This document shows, in pieces, positions 46,370 to 54,854 of a DNA stretch of 64,000 nucleotides. The stretch is from assembly GCA_963170155.1 (NCBI GenBank), contig CAUJGP010000023.1, positions 1-64,000 of the forward strand. The letters are read 5' to 3'. The position numbers were made by a program, and so were the translations under genes. The DNA comes from Bdellovibrionota bacterium. GTDB lineage: Bacteria; Bdellovibrionota; Bdellovibrionia; Bdellovibrionales; Bdellovibrionaceae. The notes below the pieces were generated by a model, which searched no databases, had not been told where the DNA came from, and saw only the letters and a program-made list of their open reading frames with translations. Numbering within the stretch: the first letter of the stretch is position 1; the number at the start of each line of letters is the position of its first letter.

Positions 46370-46885
46370 ATGAGACATAGAAGACGTGTGAAACATTTTA
46401 GTCGTAAGCAAGGACCTAGAAAAGCTTTGATTCGGGGGCTTGTTGAGTCTCTGGTTGAGCATGGACGCATTAAGACAACAGTTGAAAAGGCAAAAGAGAC
46501 TCGCCGACATGTAGAGCGAGCTATTACTTTGGGGAAAAAGGGAAGTCTAGCTGCCCGCAGATTGATTTTGGCGCGCTATCCTCAAGTTAACGTTATGAAT
46601 TCCATTGTTAATGATCTTTCTGTTCGTTTTAAAGATCGTAATGGCGGATATACTCGTGTTATAAAGTTAGGTAAGCGTCCGGGTGATATGGCAGAGATGG
46701 CCTTTATAGAGTTCGTGGATTACGATTTTGCGGCTAAGTCGGCTGAGAGAGTAGGGAGTGGGAGTTCAGAACCACAAAAGAAATCTAAAGAGAATGTAGT
46801 TTCATCGAAAAAAGCTGTTTATAGAGTGGCAAGGAAAGTTCGAAATAAAATACAGGCTCAATCTCGTCGAGAGAACAGAGCTTAA
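46370..46885 (+). CDS. rplQ: 50S ribosomal protein L17 with C-terminal extension
   Basis: L17 (171 residues) is near the tunnel exit. The core MRHRRRVKHFSRKQGPRKA, and KLGKRPGDMAEMAFIEFVDY, is standard and ends at about residue 123. A 48-residue Ser/Lys/Arg-rich tail (SKENVVSSKKAVYRVARKVR) follows; E. coli L17 has 127 residues. The tail is probably disordered and RNA-binding. A palindrome AGAGCTTAAAAGCTCT spans the stop, then a strong terminator closes the operon. Confidence 0.96.
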   Translation: MRHRRRVKHFSRKQGPRKALIRGLVESLVEHGRIKTTVEKAKETRRHVERAITLGKKGSLAARRLILARYPQVNVMNSIVNDLSVRFKDRNGGYTRVIKLGKRPGDMAEMAFIEFVDYDFAAKSAERVGSGSSEPQKKSKENVVSSKKAVYRVARKVRNKIQAQSRRENRA

Positions 46886-46913
46886 AAGCTCTCTTGATTT
46901 AATAGAGTAAAAT

Positions 46914-46953
46914 AAAAAAGGCACTATCTTGTTTAGAAATAGTGCCTTTTTTA
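46914..46953 (+). terminator. Terminator of the alpha operon
   Basis: GGCACTAT (46920-46927) and ATAGTGCC (46939-46946) form a perfect 8-base stem flanked by AAAAA and TTTTTT. It marks the end of the ribosomal block; the A/T flanks could make it bidirectional. Confidence 0.9.
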
Positions 46954-47001
46954 TTTTAAAAATTTAGTAGACTATAGAAATGAAAAGGATTTCATTAAGT
47001 T

Positions 47002-48897
47002 ATGGTTACAGTTTTTATTGGTCAAAGAGGAACAGGGAAATCATCTTTATTGAAGAGAATGAGTGAATATCTAAAGGGTATTCCTCATGTTTGTTATGAT
47101 CTTGATACCGAAATTGAGATAAGAGAGTCCAAAAAAATTACTGACATATTTTCAAATTATGGTGAGGAGGCTTTCCGCCAACTCGAAAGAAAATACTTTA
47201 AAAATTTAATAGATGAAGGTGTGGGTTTACATCTTAAACTTTCTTCAAGTCAGATTTTTATTGCTGTTGGAGGTGGATTTGATGTGAGCAATCTTCCGTC
47301 TGATTGCAGGGTTGTTTCTTTGTTGAGAGCTAGTGATTCACTTGGGCGCATTTTTTTAGATCGTCCGATACTTGAACCAAAACTTTCTCCTTTGGAGGAG
47401 TTTTTTAAGCGTTATGAGACAAGAAAACTTTCTTTTCAAAATGTTGCATGGGAAGAATATTTGATTCCAGAAGGATTGAATGCTCCTTCTTCTACTGAGA
47501 AAGAGATTTTAGTTGAAAATCCAAAAAATGTTGGAGGCGTTTTAACGCTTTTACCACAGCATTTTAATTCTAAATTAGGGTTTCAATTTTTTATAAGTAG
47601 AAGATTAGAATGGGAGTTAGATTTTTTTGAAATAAGAGATGATCTCCTTTCAGAGAAAGAAATTGAAGAGGCATTAAATTATATTCCAAAAGAGAAAGTT
47701 TTACTAGCCCGTCGAGAAATAAAAAAATTTGAGGATAAATTTTTGAATGAGTTAGAAGCTCAAATAACTCTTATTGATTATGACCGAGAATGCATTTCTA
47801 ACAGCGAGATAACTTCTGTGTCTGGTAATTGTAAAAAAATTATTTCAATCCATTATTTTAGAGAGAAAGAAAATTTATCACTTTTGTTGAAAAATATGGA
47901 AGCTTATGAAGAAAAAGGTTTTCATGTTAAATTAGCGGTTGAAATCAATAATTTCACAGAACTTATTTTAGGGCATCATTGGCAAATGAAAAACCAGATG
48001 CAAAGAAGTTTTTTACCTCGTTCTAGAGATGGCCGCTGGTTATGGTATCGGTTATGGAAAGGGAGATCACAAAGGATTAATTTTTTTAGAGAGGGAACAG
48101 GATCTGCGCCAGATCAGCCCTCTCTTTATCAATGGTTGCAACGAATACAAACCGGCAATTTTTTTGCAGCATTATTGGGTTTTCCGGTTCAACATAGTCT
48201 AACTCCACACTATCAGAGTTCATTTTTTGAAAAAAGAGATATGTCTGTTTTGCCTATTTCAATTCATGAAGAAGAATTTACTCAAGCCTTTGATTTTTTG
48301 AGTGAAATAGGATTATTAGCTGCAGCCGTGACTTCTCCATTAAAGCTCGTTGCCTACGATAATTGTCAGAATACTACGAGCTTAGCTCAAAAATATAAAT
48401 CAGTGAATACTATGGTTAGGAATAAAGCTGGTCAGTGGTTAGGACATAATACAGATGAAGAGGGGTTAATTACATTAAAAGATAAGGCAAAAAAAATAAT
48501 TTATGCAGGTCGTGAAGAAGAAGCAATAATTTTAGATGATTCTTTGAATGAAGAAAAAATTGCTATTTGGGGTGGAGGCGGCACTTTACCCTTATTAAGA
48601 AATATATTTTCTAATGCCGAATTCTTTTCTGCTCAAACAGGTATGTCAAGAGAAGGAAAAGACCTATCTCTTTGGATGCCAGAGATTGTCGTTTGGGCAG
48701 GAGGCAAATTAAAAGAAGAAGGCATTCAATCTCCACCGAGACATTGGCAACCTCGATTGATAGTTGATCTTAATTATCGTGAAGATTCAGGAGGTCGAGA
48801 GTTGGCGTTGAAGTTAGGGTCAGCTTATATTTCTGGGGAAATTATGTTTTACGCTCAAGCTAATGCACAACAAATTTTTTGGCAAAGCCAACTTTAA
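47002..48897 (+). CDS. Trifunctional shikimate kinase / dehydroquinate dehydratase / shikimate dehydrogenase
   Basis: This is a 631-residue fusion of three shikimate-pathway enzymes. Residues 1-160: kinase with P-loop GQRGTGKSS (7-15), DLDTEIE (33-39), FRQLE (58-62), VGGGF (89-93) and RPIL (121-124). About 185-385: type I dehydroquinate dehydratase with FFEIRDD (Glu210), SIHYF (His284), the Schiff-base Lys310 in HVKLAVEI and a late APDQPS. About 390-631: dehydrogenase with PVQHSLTP, Lys448 in TSPLK, Asp485 in NTDEEG and dinucleotide loop GGGGTLP. All key catalytic residues are present, so it could carry dehydroquinate to shikimate-3-phosphate. Order Kin-DHQ-SDH matches the C-terminal half of the fungal arom protein. 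Only a weak, distant AAGG precedes the ATG. Confidence 0.85.
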   Translation: MVTVFIGQRGTGKSSLLKRMSEYLKGIPHVCYDLDTEIEIRESKKITDIFSNYGEEAFRQLERKYFKNLIDEGVGLHLKLSSSQIFIAVGGGFDVSNLPSDCRVVSLLRASDSLGRIFLDRPILEPKLSPLEEFFKRYETRKLSFQNVAWEEYLIPEGLNAPSSTEKEILVENPKNVGGVLTLLPQHFNSKLGFQFFISRRLEWELDFFEIRDDLLSEKEIEEALNYIPKEKVLLARREIKKFEDKFLNELEAQITLIDYDRECISNSEITSVSGNCKKIISIHYFREKENLSLLLKNMEAYEEKGFHVKLAVEINNFTELILGHHWQMKNQMQRSFLPRSRDGRWLWYRLWKGRSQRINFFREGTGSAPDQPSLYQWLQRIQTGNFFAALLGFPVQHSLTPHYQSSFFEKRDMSVLPISIHEEEFTQAFDFLSEIGLLAAAVTSPLKLVAYDNCQNTTSLAQKYKSVNTMVRNKAGQWLGHNTDEEGLITLKDKAKKIIYAGREEEAIILDDSLNEEKIAIWGGGGTLPLLRNIFSNAEFFSAQTGMSREGKDLSLWMPEIVVWAGGKLKEEGIQSPPRHWQPRLIVDLNYREDSGGRELALKLGSAYISGEIMFYAQANAQQIFWQSQL

Positions 48898-48970
48898 TAA
48901 ACTTGATAGACAAATGACTCTGCTATTAACGCTAATTATTTTATTTGTGTAGTATAAGGAAGAATGAGTT

Positions 48971-49843
48971 TCAGCGCTTATCAAAATTGGAGATAATGGC
49001 CTCTTTGAGAGCTTGTATGGATCTAACTCCTTTATTTTCAACTCTCATTAAAAGGCAGATTTCATCTTTAAAAATAGGGCTATTAGAAAGCTTTTTTAAT
49101 TTTTTGGACTTTGATGATTGAGCTACTCGAGTGGGTAAGATACCAATACCACAACCATTCCCAACGAGATCTGTAATAACATCTAGATTATTTGATTCAA
49201 TAACCCTTCCTATATTAATTTTATGTTTTTTAATTTGGCGTAATAGATTTTGCGTTTGAATAAGAGCTGAATCGCAGATTAAAACTGCAGAGCCAGAATC
49301 AATGTCTAAGTTGGGACGATTTTCTCCATTAGACCAAAATGCAACTTCATCATTACAAATTTTACTTATAATTAAATCAGGATGCTTAACTGGATTAACG
49401 GCCACTCCAATATCAATTGAAGAACTAATGACTTCTTCAGCAATTCGGCGAGATAAATCATGCTTTAATTGAATTTCTACTTTTGGGTGTTGCTCCATAA
49501 AGCGAGGTAAAAAACCAGAAAGCGTGTATAAAGCAACGGAAGGATGGCAACCAATAGTATAAGTTCCTTGAACTTCAAGGATAGAGGCTAATGCGTTGGT
49601 TCGTAATTGATCCCATGTTTGTAATAAATGCTTAGCATGGGTGATCAGCTGTTTTCCAGCTTGAGTGAAAATAACACCTTTATTACTACGAGTTAAAATT
49701 TTAGTGCCGATAGAATCCTCTAATCGCTGTACGGCCAACGTAAGGGAAGGTTGGCTTATTCCGAGACGCTCGGAAGCTCTTGATAAATTTAAAGTGTTAG
49801 CAACTTCAATAATATATTTAATATCTGTTGGAGAGGGTAACAT
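48971..49843 (-). CDS. LysR-family transcriptional regulator
   Basis: The 290-residue regulator has an N-terminal winged helix-turn-helix (LNLSRASERLGISQPSLTLA, followed by VQRLEDSIGTKILTRSNKGV) and a C-terminal periplasmic-binding-like effector domain. The recognition helix and the 'Q-S-L-T-L-A-V-Q-R-L-E' core are intact. Its effector and targets are unknown. It is convergent with the aro fusion and is transcribed toward it, 87 bases downstream of the M32 gene on the same strand. Confidence 0.9.
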   Translation of the reverse strand: MLPSPTDIKYIIEVANTLNLSRASERLGISQPSLTLAVQRLEDSIGTKILTRSNKGVIFTQAGKQLITHAKHLLQTWDQLRTNALASILEVQGTYTIGCHPSVALYTLSGFLPRFMEQHPKVEIQLKHDLSRRIAEEVISSSIDIGVAVNPVKHPDLIISKICNDEVAFWSNGENRPNLDIDSGSAVLICDSALIQTQNLLRQIKKHKINIGRVIESNNLDVITDLVGNGCGIGILPTRVAQSSKSKKLKKLSNSPIFKDEICLLMRVENKGVRSIQALKEAIISNFDKR

Positions 49844-49930
49844 AAGATCCTTTAAGAGTTATTAAATTAAAGATACAAAGTTTTAATTATTTCTTATTTA
49901 TTCTTTTAAAACATTTATCCTGATGGTGCT

Positions 49931-51445
49931 TTATTCTAAATACTTTTCTTTTAAATAATTTTTAAAGTAACTAGGATTAAGAGATTCGCCTGTTGCACTA
50001 AAAATAAGTTCTTGAGAAGTTAATAAACTTCCTTGAGACCATATTTTATCATTAAGCCACCCTTTAATAAAATTTAAATTTCCTTGTGTTAGATTCTCAA
50101 CAAAATTGGGATCACTCTGTTTTATCTTGTAGAATAATTGAGAGGCTAAAATAGACCCTAAGGAATAACTTGGAAAATAGCCAAAGGCTCCAGATGGCCA
50201 ATGAACGTCTTGCATACAACCATTTTTAAAATCATCTTTAGTAGAAAGCCCCAAATAGGTTTGCATCTTGAAATCCCAGACTTCGGGAAGGTCTTTTGCT
50301 TCTAACTTTCCAGAGATCAAATCACTTTCAATTTCATAACGCAAAATAATATGCATGGGATAAGTGACTTCGTCAGCATTGACTCTAATGAATGACCTCT
50401 TAATTGTATTGAATAGATTAAAGATCCTTTGAGGAGAAGGAATATTTGCACCTTTAAACAAGTGGGTTTCTAATACAGGAAATAGAAATTTAAAAAAATG
50501 TTTATTTCTTCCAATGCAATTTTCAAAAAATAGGCTTTGGCTTTCGTGAATATCCATTCCTCTAGCCATTCCAACAGGTTGATGATTCCATTTTGTAGGA
50601 AGATTTTGTTCATAGAGAGCGTGACCAGTTTCGTGCATGGTACCCATCATGCTTTCCATGAAGTTAGAGATATTGTATCGTGTGGTCATCCTTATGTCTT
50701 GAGGAACTCCTCCACAAAAAGGATGATGACTGGTATCTAGGCGGCCTTTTGACATGTCAAAACCTAGATTTTTTATTAAGGAAAGCCCTAGATTTTTTTG
50801 TAAGTGGATAGGGATGGGCGGTAAATCTGTAGACGATGGGTCGGATTTTTGATGATCTATAATCTCTTGTGTAAGAGCTGGTAAAAAAGATTTTACTTGA
50901 TTAAAAATTTTTGAAATTTCACTTGACGTGATACCAGGTGAAAATTGATCGAGTAGGCAATCATATCCCGTCATTCCCATAGTTTGAGATCTTTGTTGTG
51001 CCTCTGCCCTCGCAAGGAGAAGTAACTTTTCAAATAACGGTAAGAAATCTTTCCAGTTGTTTTCGCCCCTCATGATTCTCCAAGCTTGCTGACACTCGGA
51101 GGCTGCAAGAGAATAGGCTTCGACCAAATCTTTTTTGACGGCATGAGCACGTAAAATTATTTTTTTCATTTCTCGAAAGTTGGCTTGTTCCCAGAGATGA
51201 AGACTCGAAGCATTTTCCTCTACTTTTTGTAGTAACTCAAGCAACTCAGGGTTGATCAGGATTTCATGCTTTATAACATGAAGCTCAGATTGAGCTGCGG
51301 CTCGGGCTACTCCAGATTGAGCTGGCATCATGACCGATTCATCCCAGGATAAAATAGCAGAAGCATGATCAAGAGCATTCATGCGTGTGAAGAATTTTTC
51401 AAGTTGTAAATATTCATTCATTCTTGGGACTATAGAATTAAAAAC
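49931..51445 (-). CDS. M32-family carboxypeptidase (carboxypeptidase Taq type)
   Basis: This 504-residue metallocarboxypeptidase removes C-terminal residues from peptides. The zinc site HETGH (about residues 271-275) and the M32 signature MDIHESQSLFFE with its ligand Glu are present; the N-terminal LDHASAILSWDESVMMPAQS matches the family. The start at 51445 overlaps the lptD stop and has GAGG close by; a start at 51421 (MNEYLQLEKFF) also fits family lengths. No signal peptide, so cytoplasmic. Suits peptide-rich nutrition. Confidence 0.88.
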   Translation of the reverse strand, partial: VFNSIVPRMNEYLQLEKFFTRMNALDHASAILSWDESVMMPAQSGVARAAAQSELHVIKHEILINPELLELLQKVEENASSLHLWEQANFREMKKIILRAHAVKKDLVEAYSLAASECQQAWRIMRGENNWKDFLPLFEKLLLLARAEAQQRSQTMGMTGYDCLLDQFSPGITSSEISKIFNQVKSFLPALTQEIIDHQKSDPSSTDLPPIPIHLQKNLGLSLIKNLGFDMSKGRLDTSHHPFCGGVPQDIRMTTRYNISNFMESMMGTMHETGHALYEQNLPTKWNHQPVGMARGMDIHESQSLFFENCIGRNKHFFKFLFPVLETHLFKGANIPSPQRIFNLFNTIKRSFIRVNADEVTYPMHIILRYEIESDLISGKLEAKDLPEVWDFKMQTYLGLSTKDDFKNGCMQDVHWPSGAFGYFPSYSLGSILASQLFYKIKQSDPNFVENLTQGNLNFIKGWLNDKIWSQGSLLTSQELIFSATGESLNPSYFKNYLKEKYLE

Positions 51446-53897
51446 CATAAGCCTCAAGTAATTTTGTGGGCGACTGAAGTGAGGTTTTTCCATCAAATAG
51501 GAAATCAAAATTAATTTTATAACTAGGAAGCTCATTGATTACATGATGCTGAAGAAAAGTTATGCCCCAGCAGTTGCCCGGAGGTCGAAGAATAACAGCG
51601 TAAGTGAGTTGTTTGATTCTAGAGCCATCCCTTTTAGCCGAAATATCATTACCATTATAGATAAGACGACCTGCAAAATTAACATTTTTTCCTGTGGTTC
51701 CAAGTTGTAAAAGATAATCTTCGGTGCGCCCTTTAACATCAAAGATTCCTTCACTGTTTGGCGTGTACTTTCTAGAAAGGCCTAATTTTACATAGTTTCC
51801 ATTTTCGTCATTAATAGTCATGTGAGAAGAAGTATCGCTGAGTTTTTGATAGGGAAAGAAATTAATTTTGGTATAAGTATTAAAATTTGAAAGCCTAATA
51901 CTTAAAATACTTTCTATATCCGACCATGGTCTTCTGGTTCCACTTTGTTGAGATTCATAAACATCGTATGTTTGGCTTATGCGCCAAGTAAGAAGTCGAT
52001 TATAACTGGGAATATTGTCTTGGTTCCAAGTTTTATGAGTGATTTTGTTTGTTATCCTATAGGTAATGAGATTTCTATCGTAGAGTCGATCATCGTAATC
52101 AAATTGAATACCATTGGCAGCATCCCCCTCTAGATCTGCATTCGAGATAACATCACGAGAAGAAAATGGAATTTCGCTTGATTTGTTATAACCTAAGAAT
52201 GGGTGACTGGGTTGTTCTAACCAAGGGACGGCAGTAGAAATAATTTCTGGCTGTATTTCGTGTTTAAAGCGTTGAGAGTAAGGGTCTTCCGAACTATCAA
52301 AAACTCTACTGAAAGAAGTTTGTAGTTTTAATTCTGTTCTTAAAAATCTTCGGCTTAAATGGGGAATATTTTCAATCCCAAAATTGTAATAAGATTCGCG
52401 ATAAGAGACTTTAGGAACTAGATTAAAATAGTCTCCTAATTTGGTGGGCCTCGTGATATTTGGTTCAATGATGAGGCGTTGACCGGATCTGATGAGATCT
52501 GTTCCTGGATCAAATTGACCGTCTCGAACAGGCTTACAACTGGGGTCTAAGTCCCAATCAGAACTGTTATTGGTTGCCGAACAACTATGAGCCACCTGCC
52601 GCTCTTGTTTTCCGTTCGTATTTGTGACAGCGATGATATCATCATAAGAAAAATCATTACGAGCAAAATTTGTATATCGCAAATCATAGTTATAAAAAAT
52701 TCCCGTATCACCGAAAGGTTGGCGAGTAGAAGACCAATTAATCTCGGGCAGTCTATGGACGCTCTCTTGATTACTTCCCATTGGATGGCTTTGCAAAAAA
52801 TTGCTATAGTAAGAAGAATCAATACTGAAGTGATGTTGATCTCTATTTTTAGTTAGTGAAACTCTTGATTCTGCTGCGGGATCAGATTTGTTGAGGGTTT
52901 CAAAAGGAAAATCATTGGAGTATTGAAGATCGCTAGCATTGTTGATATCAGCCCTATGAATCCAATCATTAGGCAAAACCCAATAGTGTTTGTAGCGCAG
53001 GAACCATCGATTAACAATAGAGGATTCTTTTAAAAACTGCTTATAACGGTCTGTATGTCCAAAAATTTTATCGCGAATAAATCCTGAATCCATTTCTCCA
53101 TAACTATTTTTATCTAAAATATAGCGATAGTTGAGAAGACCCTTCGTTCCTCGAATGGAATAGGTTTGTAGTGTAATTGTGGCATCTTGACTTCTAGAGA
53201 TAGCCCAAAAAAAGGGTTGAGAGAAACTAAATTCTCCGTTGCCTTCAAAGAGACTTTTTCCTTTAAGTAAATTGGAGGCATTAATTTTACTGTGTCCATA
53301 AAACTCTATACTTGGTGCAAGTAGTCCCGTTTGGCGCTCACTTTTGAGAGGTACAACCAGATAAGGAAGCCATAGAACAGGAGCAGTTCCGAAGTGAATA
53401 AGAGCATTTTTAATGAGGGCATAACCACCGATTTGAGCTTCAATGGATTGGCCATTAAAGCTCCAAGCTGGTGGGCAGGTGGTACAAGATGTGAATTGAC
53501 TTTGAAATGCAACATATTCATCGTCACCATTTTTTTCAATGACTTCTCCTTCGAACAGAATTTGACCCGATTGAATAAAGCCTGAATAGATAGTTCCAAC
53601 GTTAGTTTCATAATTCATGACAATTTTATTGCCACCAATGGTGGCTTTAGGGGTAACAAAGAGAACTTGGCCTTCAGCCTCAAAGGTTTTTGTACTTTGA
53701 TAAATTTTTGCTTGTTGTGCAGAGAGATGCTGGCCTTTGAAAACGATTTGAACATTTCCTTTAAGTTCAATGGATTGATTTTTTAAATCACGCTCTCCTG
53801 ATGCTGCTTGAATTGAAATTCCGTCAAAGGTTCCTTGAGCCTTTAATTTTGAAGTTCCTATGACTAATGCAGAAATAAGAAGAAGAGCGAATCTCAT
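51438..53897 (-). CDS. lptD: LPS-assembly outer-membrane protein LptD
   Basis: LptD (819 residues from the chosen start) inserts lipopolysaccharide into the outer leaflet with LptE. A signal peptide starts at the ATG at 53897 (MRFALLLISALVIGTS); a start at 53933 would add 12 residues. Residues 25-130 form the OstA jellyroll (SIELKGNVQIVFKGQHLSAQ, FEAEGQVLFVTPKATIGG), followed by a large beta barrel. Cysteines SCTTCPP and a late PPGNCWGITF match the disulfide-bearing positions of the family. Its presence shows an LPS-bearing outer membrane. It overlaps the M32 gene by 8 bases. Confidence 0.93.
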   Translation of the reverse strand: MRFALLLISALVIGTSKLKAQGTFDGISIQAASGERDLKNQSIELKGNVQIVFKGQHLSAQQAKIYQSTKTFEAEGQVLFVTPKATIGGNKIVMNYETNVGTIYSGFIQSGQILFEGEVIEKNGDDEYVAFQSQFTSCTTCPPAWSFNGQSIEAQIGGYALIKNALIHFGTAPVLWLPYLVVPLKSERQTGLLAPSIEFYGHSKINASNLLKGKSLFEGNGEFSFSQPFFWAISRSQDATITLQTYSIRGTKGLLNYRYILDKNSYGEMDSGFIRDKIFGHTDRYKQFLKESSIVNRWFLRYKHYWVLPNDWIHRADINNASDLQYSNDFPFETLNKSDPAAESRVSLTKNRDQHHFSIDSSYYSNFLQSHPMGSNQESVHRLPEINWSSTRQPFGDTGIFYNYDLRYTNFARNDFSYDDIIAVTNTNGKQERQVAHSCSATNNSSDWDLDPSCKPVRDGQFDPGTDLIRSGQRLIIEPNITRPTKLGDYFNLVPKVSYRESYYNFGIENIPHLSRRFLRTELKLQTSFSRVFDSSEDPYSQRFKHEIQPEIISTAVPWLEQPSHPFLGYNKSSEIPFSSRDVISNADLEGDAANGIQFDYDDRLYDRNLITYRITNKITHKTWNQDNIPSYNRLLTWRISQTYDVYESQQSGTRRPWSDIESILSIRLSNFNTYTKINFFPYQKLSDTSSHMTINDENGNYVKLGLSRKYTPNSEGIFDVKGRTEDYLLQLGTTGKNVNFAGRLIYNGNDISAKRDGSRIKQLTYAVILRPPGNCWGITFLQHHVINELPSYKINFDFLFDGKTSLQSPTKLLEAYGF

Positions 53898-54128
53898 TAG
53901 ATGCAAAAAAATCTCCCACAACAAATACATCAATACGTTTAAATTTAAGAATTGTGGTTAAGTCTATAGATTTAAAGGGAAAGATTCAAGATTTCTGTTG
54001 TTTGTAGGCGAGAACCGAGATTGCTGACCAATCTTGTCAAATCATGTTTAAGAATAATGGAATAAACTTTGCATAATTAATTTGAATATATCTCAAACTG
54101 CTTTGGCCCTAGATCATTGGTGGTGTAT

Positions 54129-54830
54129 ATGTCTAAACTCATTTTATCGTTAACAATTTTTGTAATGACTTATCAAATAACGTCTACTGCGGTGGCCGAT
54201 GAATGTGAATATCGTATAATATTTCTTCCCCAAATTCATAGAAATGTTATAGATTCTAGATTAGGTGAAACAAATATAGAGGAAGTGGCAAAGTCCCAGT
54301 TTCATATTGCTAAAATAATTCTAGAAAATTCTGAAGTCCCTATATTTTCTGAACAAGTAGATGAAAATATCATTGCTTCAAAAATTGAAGGAGATCTTCG
54401 ATTGGCGGGCGAGAAAATAAAGTTTATTTTTCCATTCGGAATTCCCGAGAATTTTGAAAGTCTTTCTATTAAACAGAAGGAGCAGCTTGCTTTTGCTGGT
54501 GCCGACTTTGTTTTATTATTTATTCATAAAATTCAAGTGCTTTATAAGGTAGTAGAAAACCGATCTGTCTCAGATGCCATCTTTGCAAGAATTAATGAGC
54601 TGATGGGTGAATTAAAGCCTTCGGATAAGATTGATTCTTATTCTGAGTTAATGATCCTTGTAGATGATGTCCGCGAAAAGGCGGCATTGAATGAAATTAA
54701 AAAATATTTTAATTTAAATCCCAAGGAAAAATCAGCTTTTTTGATTTATGGAAAGAATCATAATTTCCGGCGCCATGACGATATTTTTCCTGGAAAGTGT
54801 ATCAAAACTCCACAAAGTCTAAACTATTAG
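54129..54830 (+). CDS. Secreted protein, possibly TraB/ChaN-like fold
   Basis: The 233-residue protein has a signal peptide (MSKLILSLTIFVMTYQITST, cut near AVADE). The family is not securely recognised. IIFLPQIHRN near the mature N-terminus and SAFLIYGKNHNFRRHDD near the C-terminus, with a helical middle, recall proteins of the TraB/ChaN/TIKI type, which have paired histidine motifs at the two ends. This is inference from pattern only. ATG 54129 is chosen; an in-frame TTG at 54117 is less likely. It diverges from lptD across a 231-base gap. Confidence 0.55.
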   Translation: MSKLILSLTIFVMTYQITSTAVADECEYRIIFLPQIHRNVIDSRLGETNIEEVAKSQFHIAKIILENSEVPIFSEQVDENIIASKIEGDLRLAGEKIKFIFPFGIPENFESLSIKQKEQLAFAGADFVLLFIHKIQVLYKVVENRSVSDAIFARINELMGELKPSDKIDSYSELMILVDDVREKAALNEIKKYFNLNPKEKSAFLIYGKNHNFRRHDDIFPGKCIKTPQSLNY

Positions 54831-54854
54831 AGAGTCCATATGGTAGTGCATGGA

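Noticed and set aside
52547-52822. ORFs antisense to and out of frame with lptD
   Set aside because: They lie wholly within the lptD barrel coding region and show no independent start signal.
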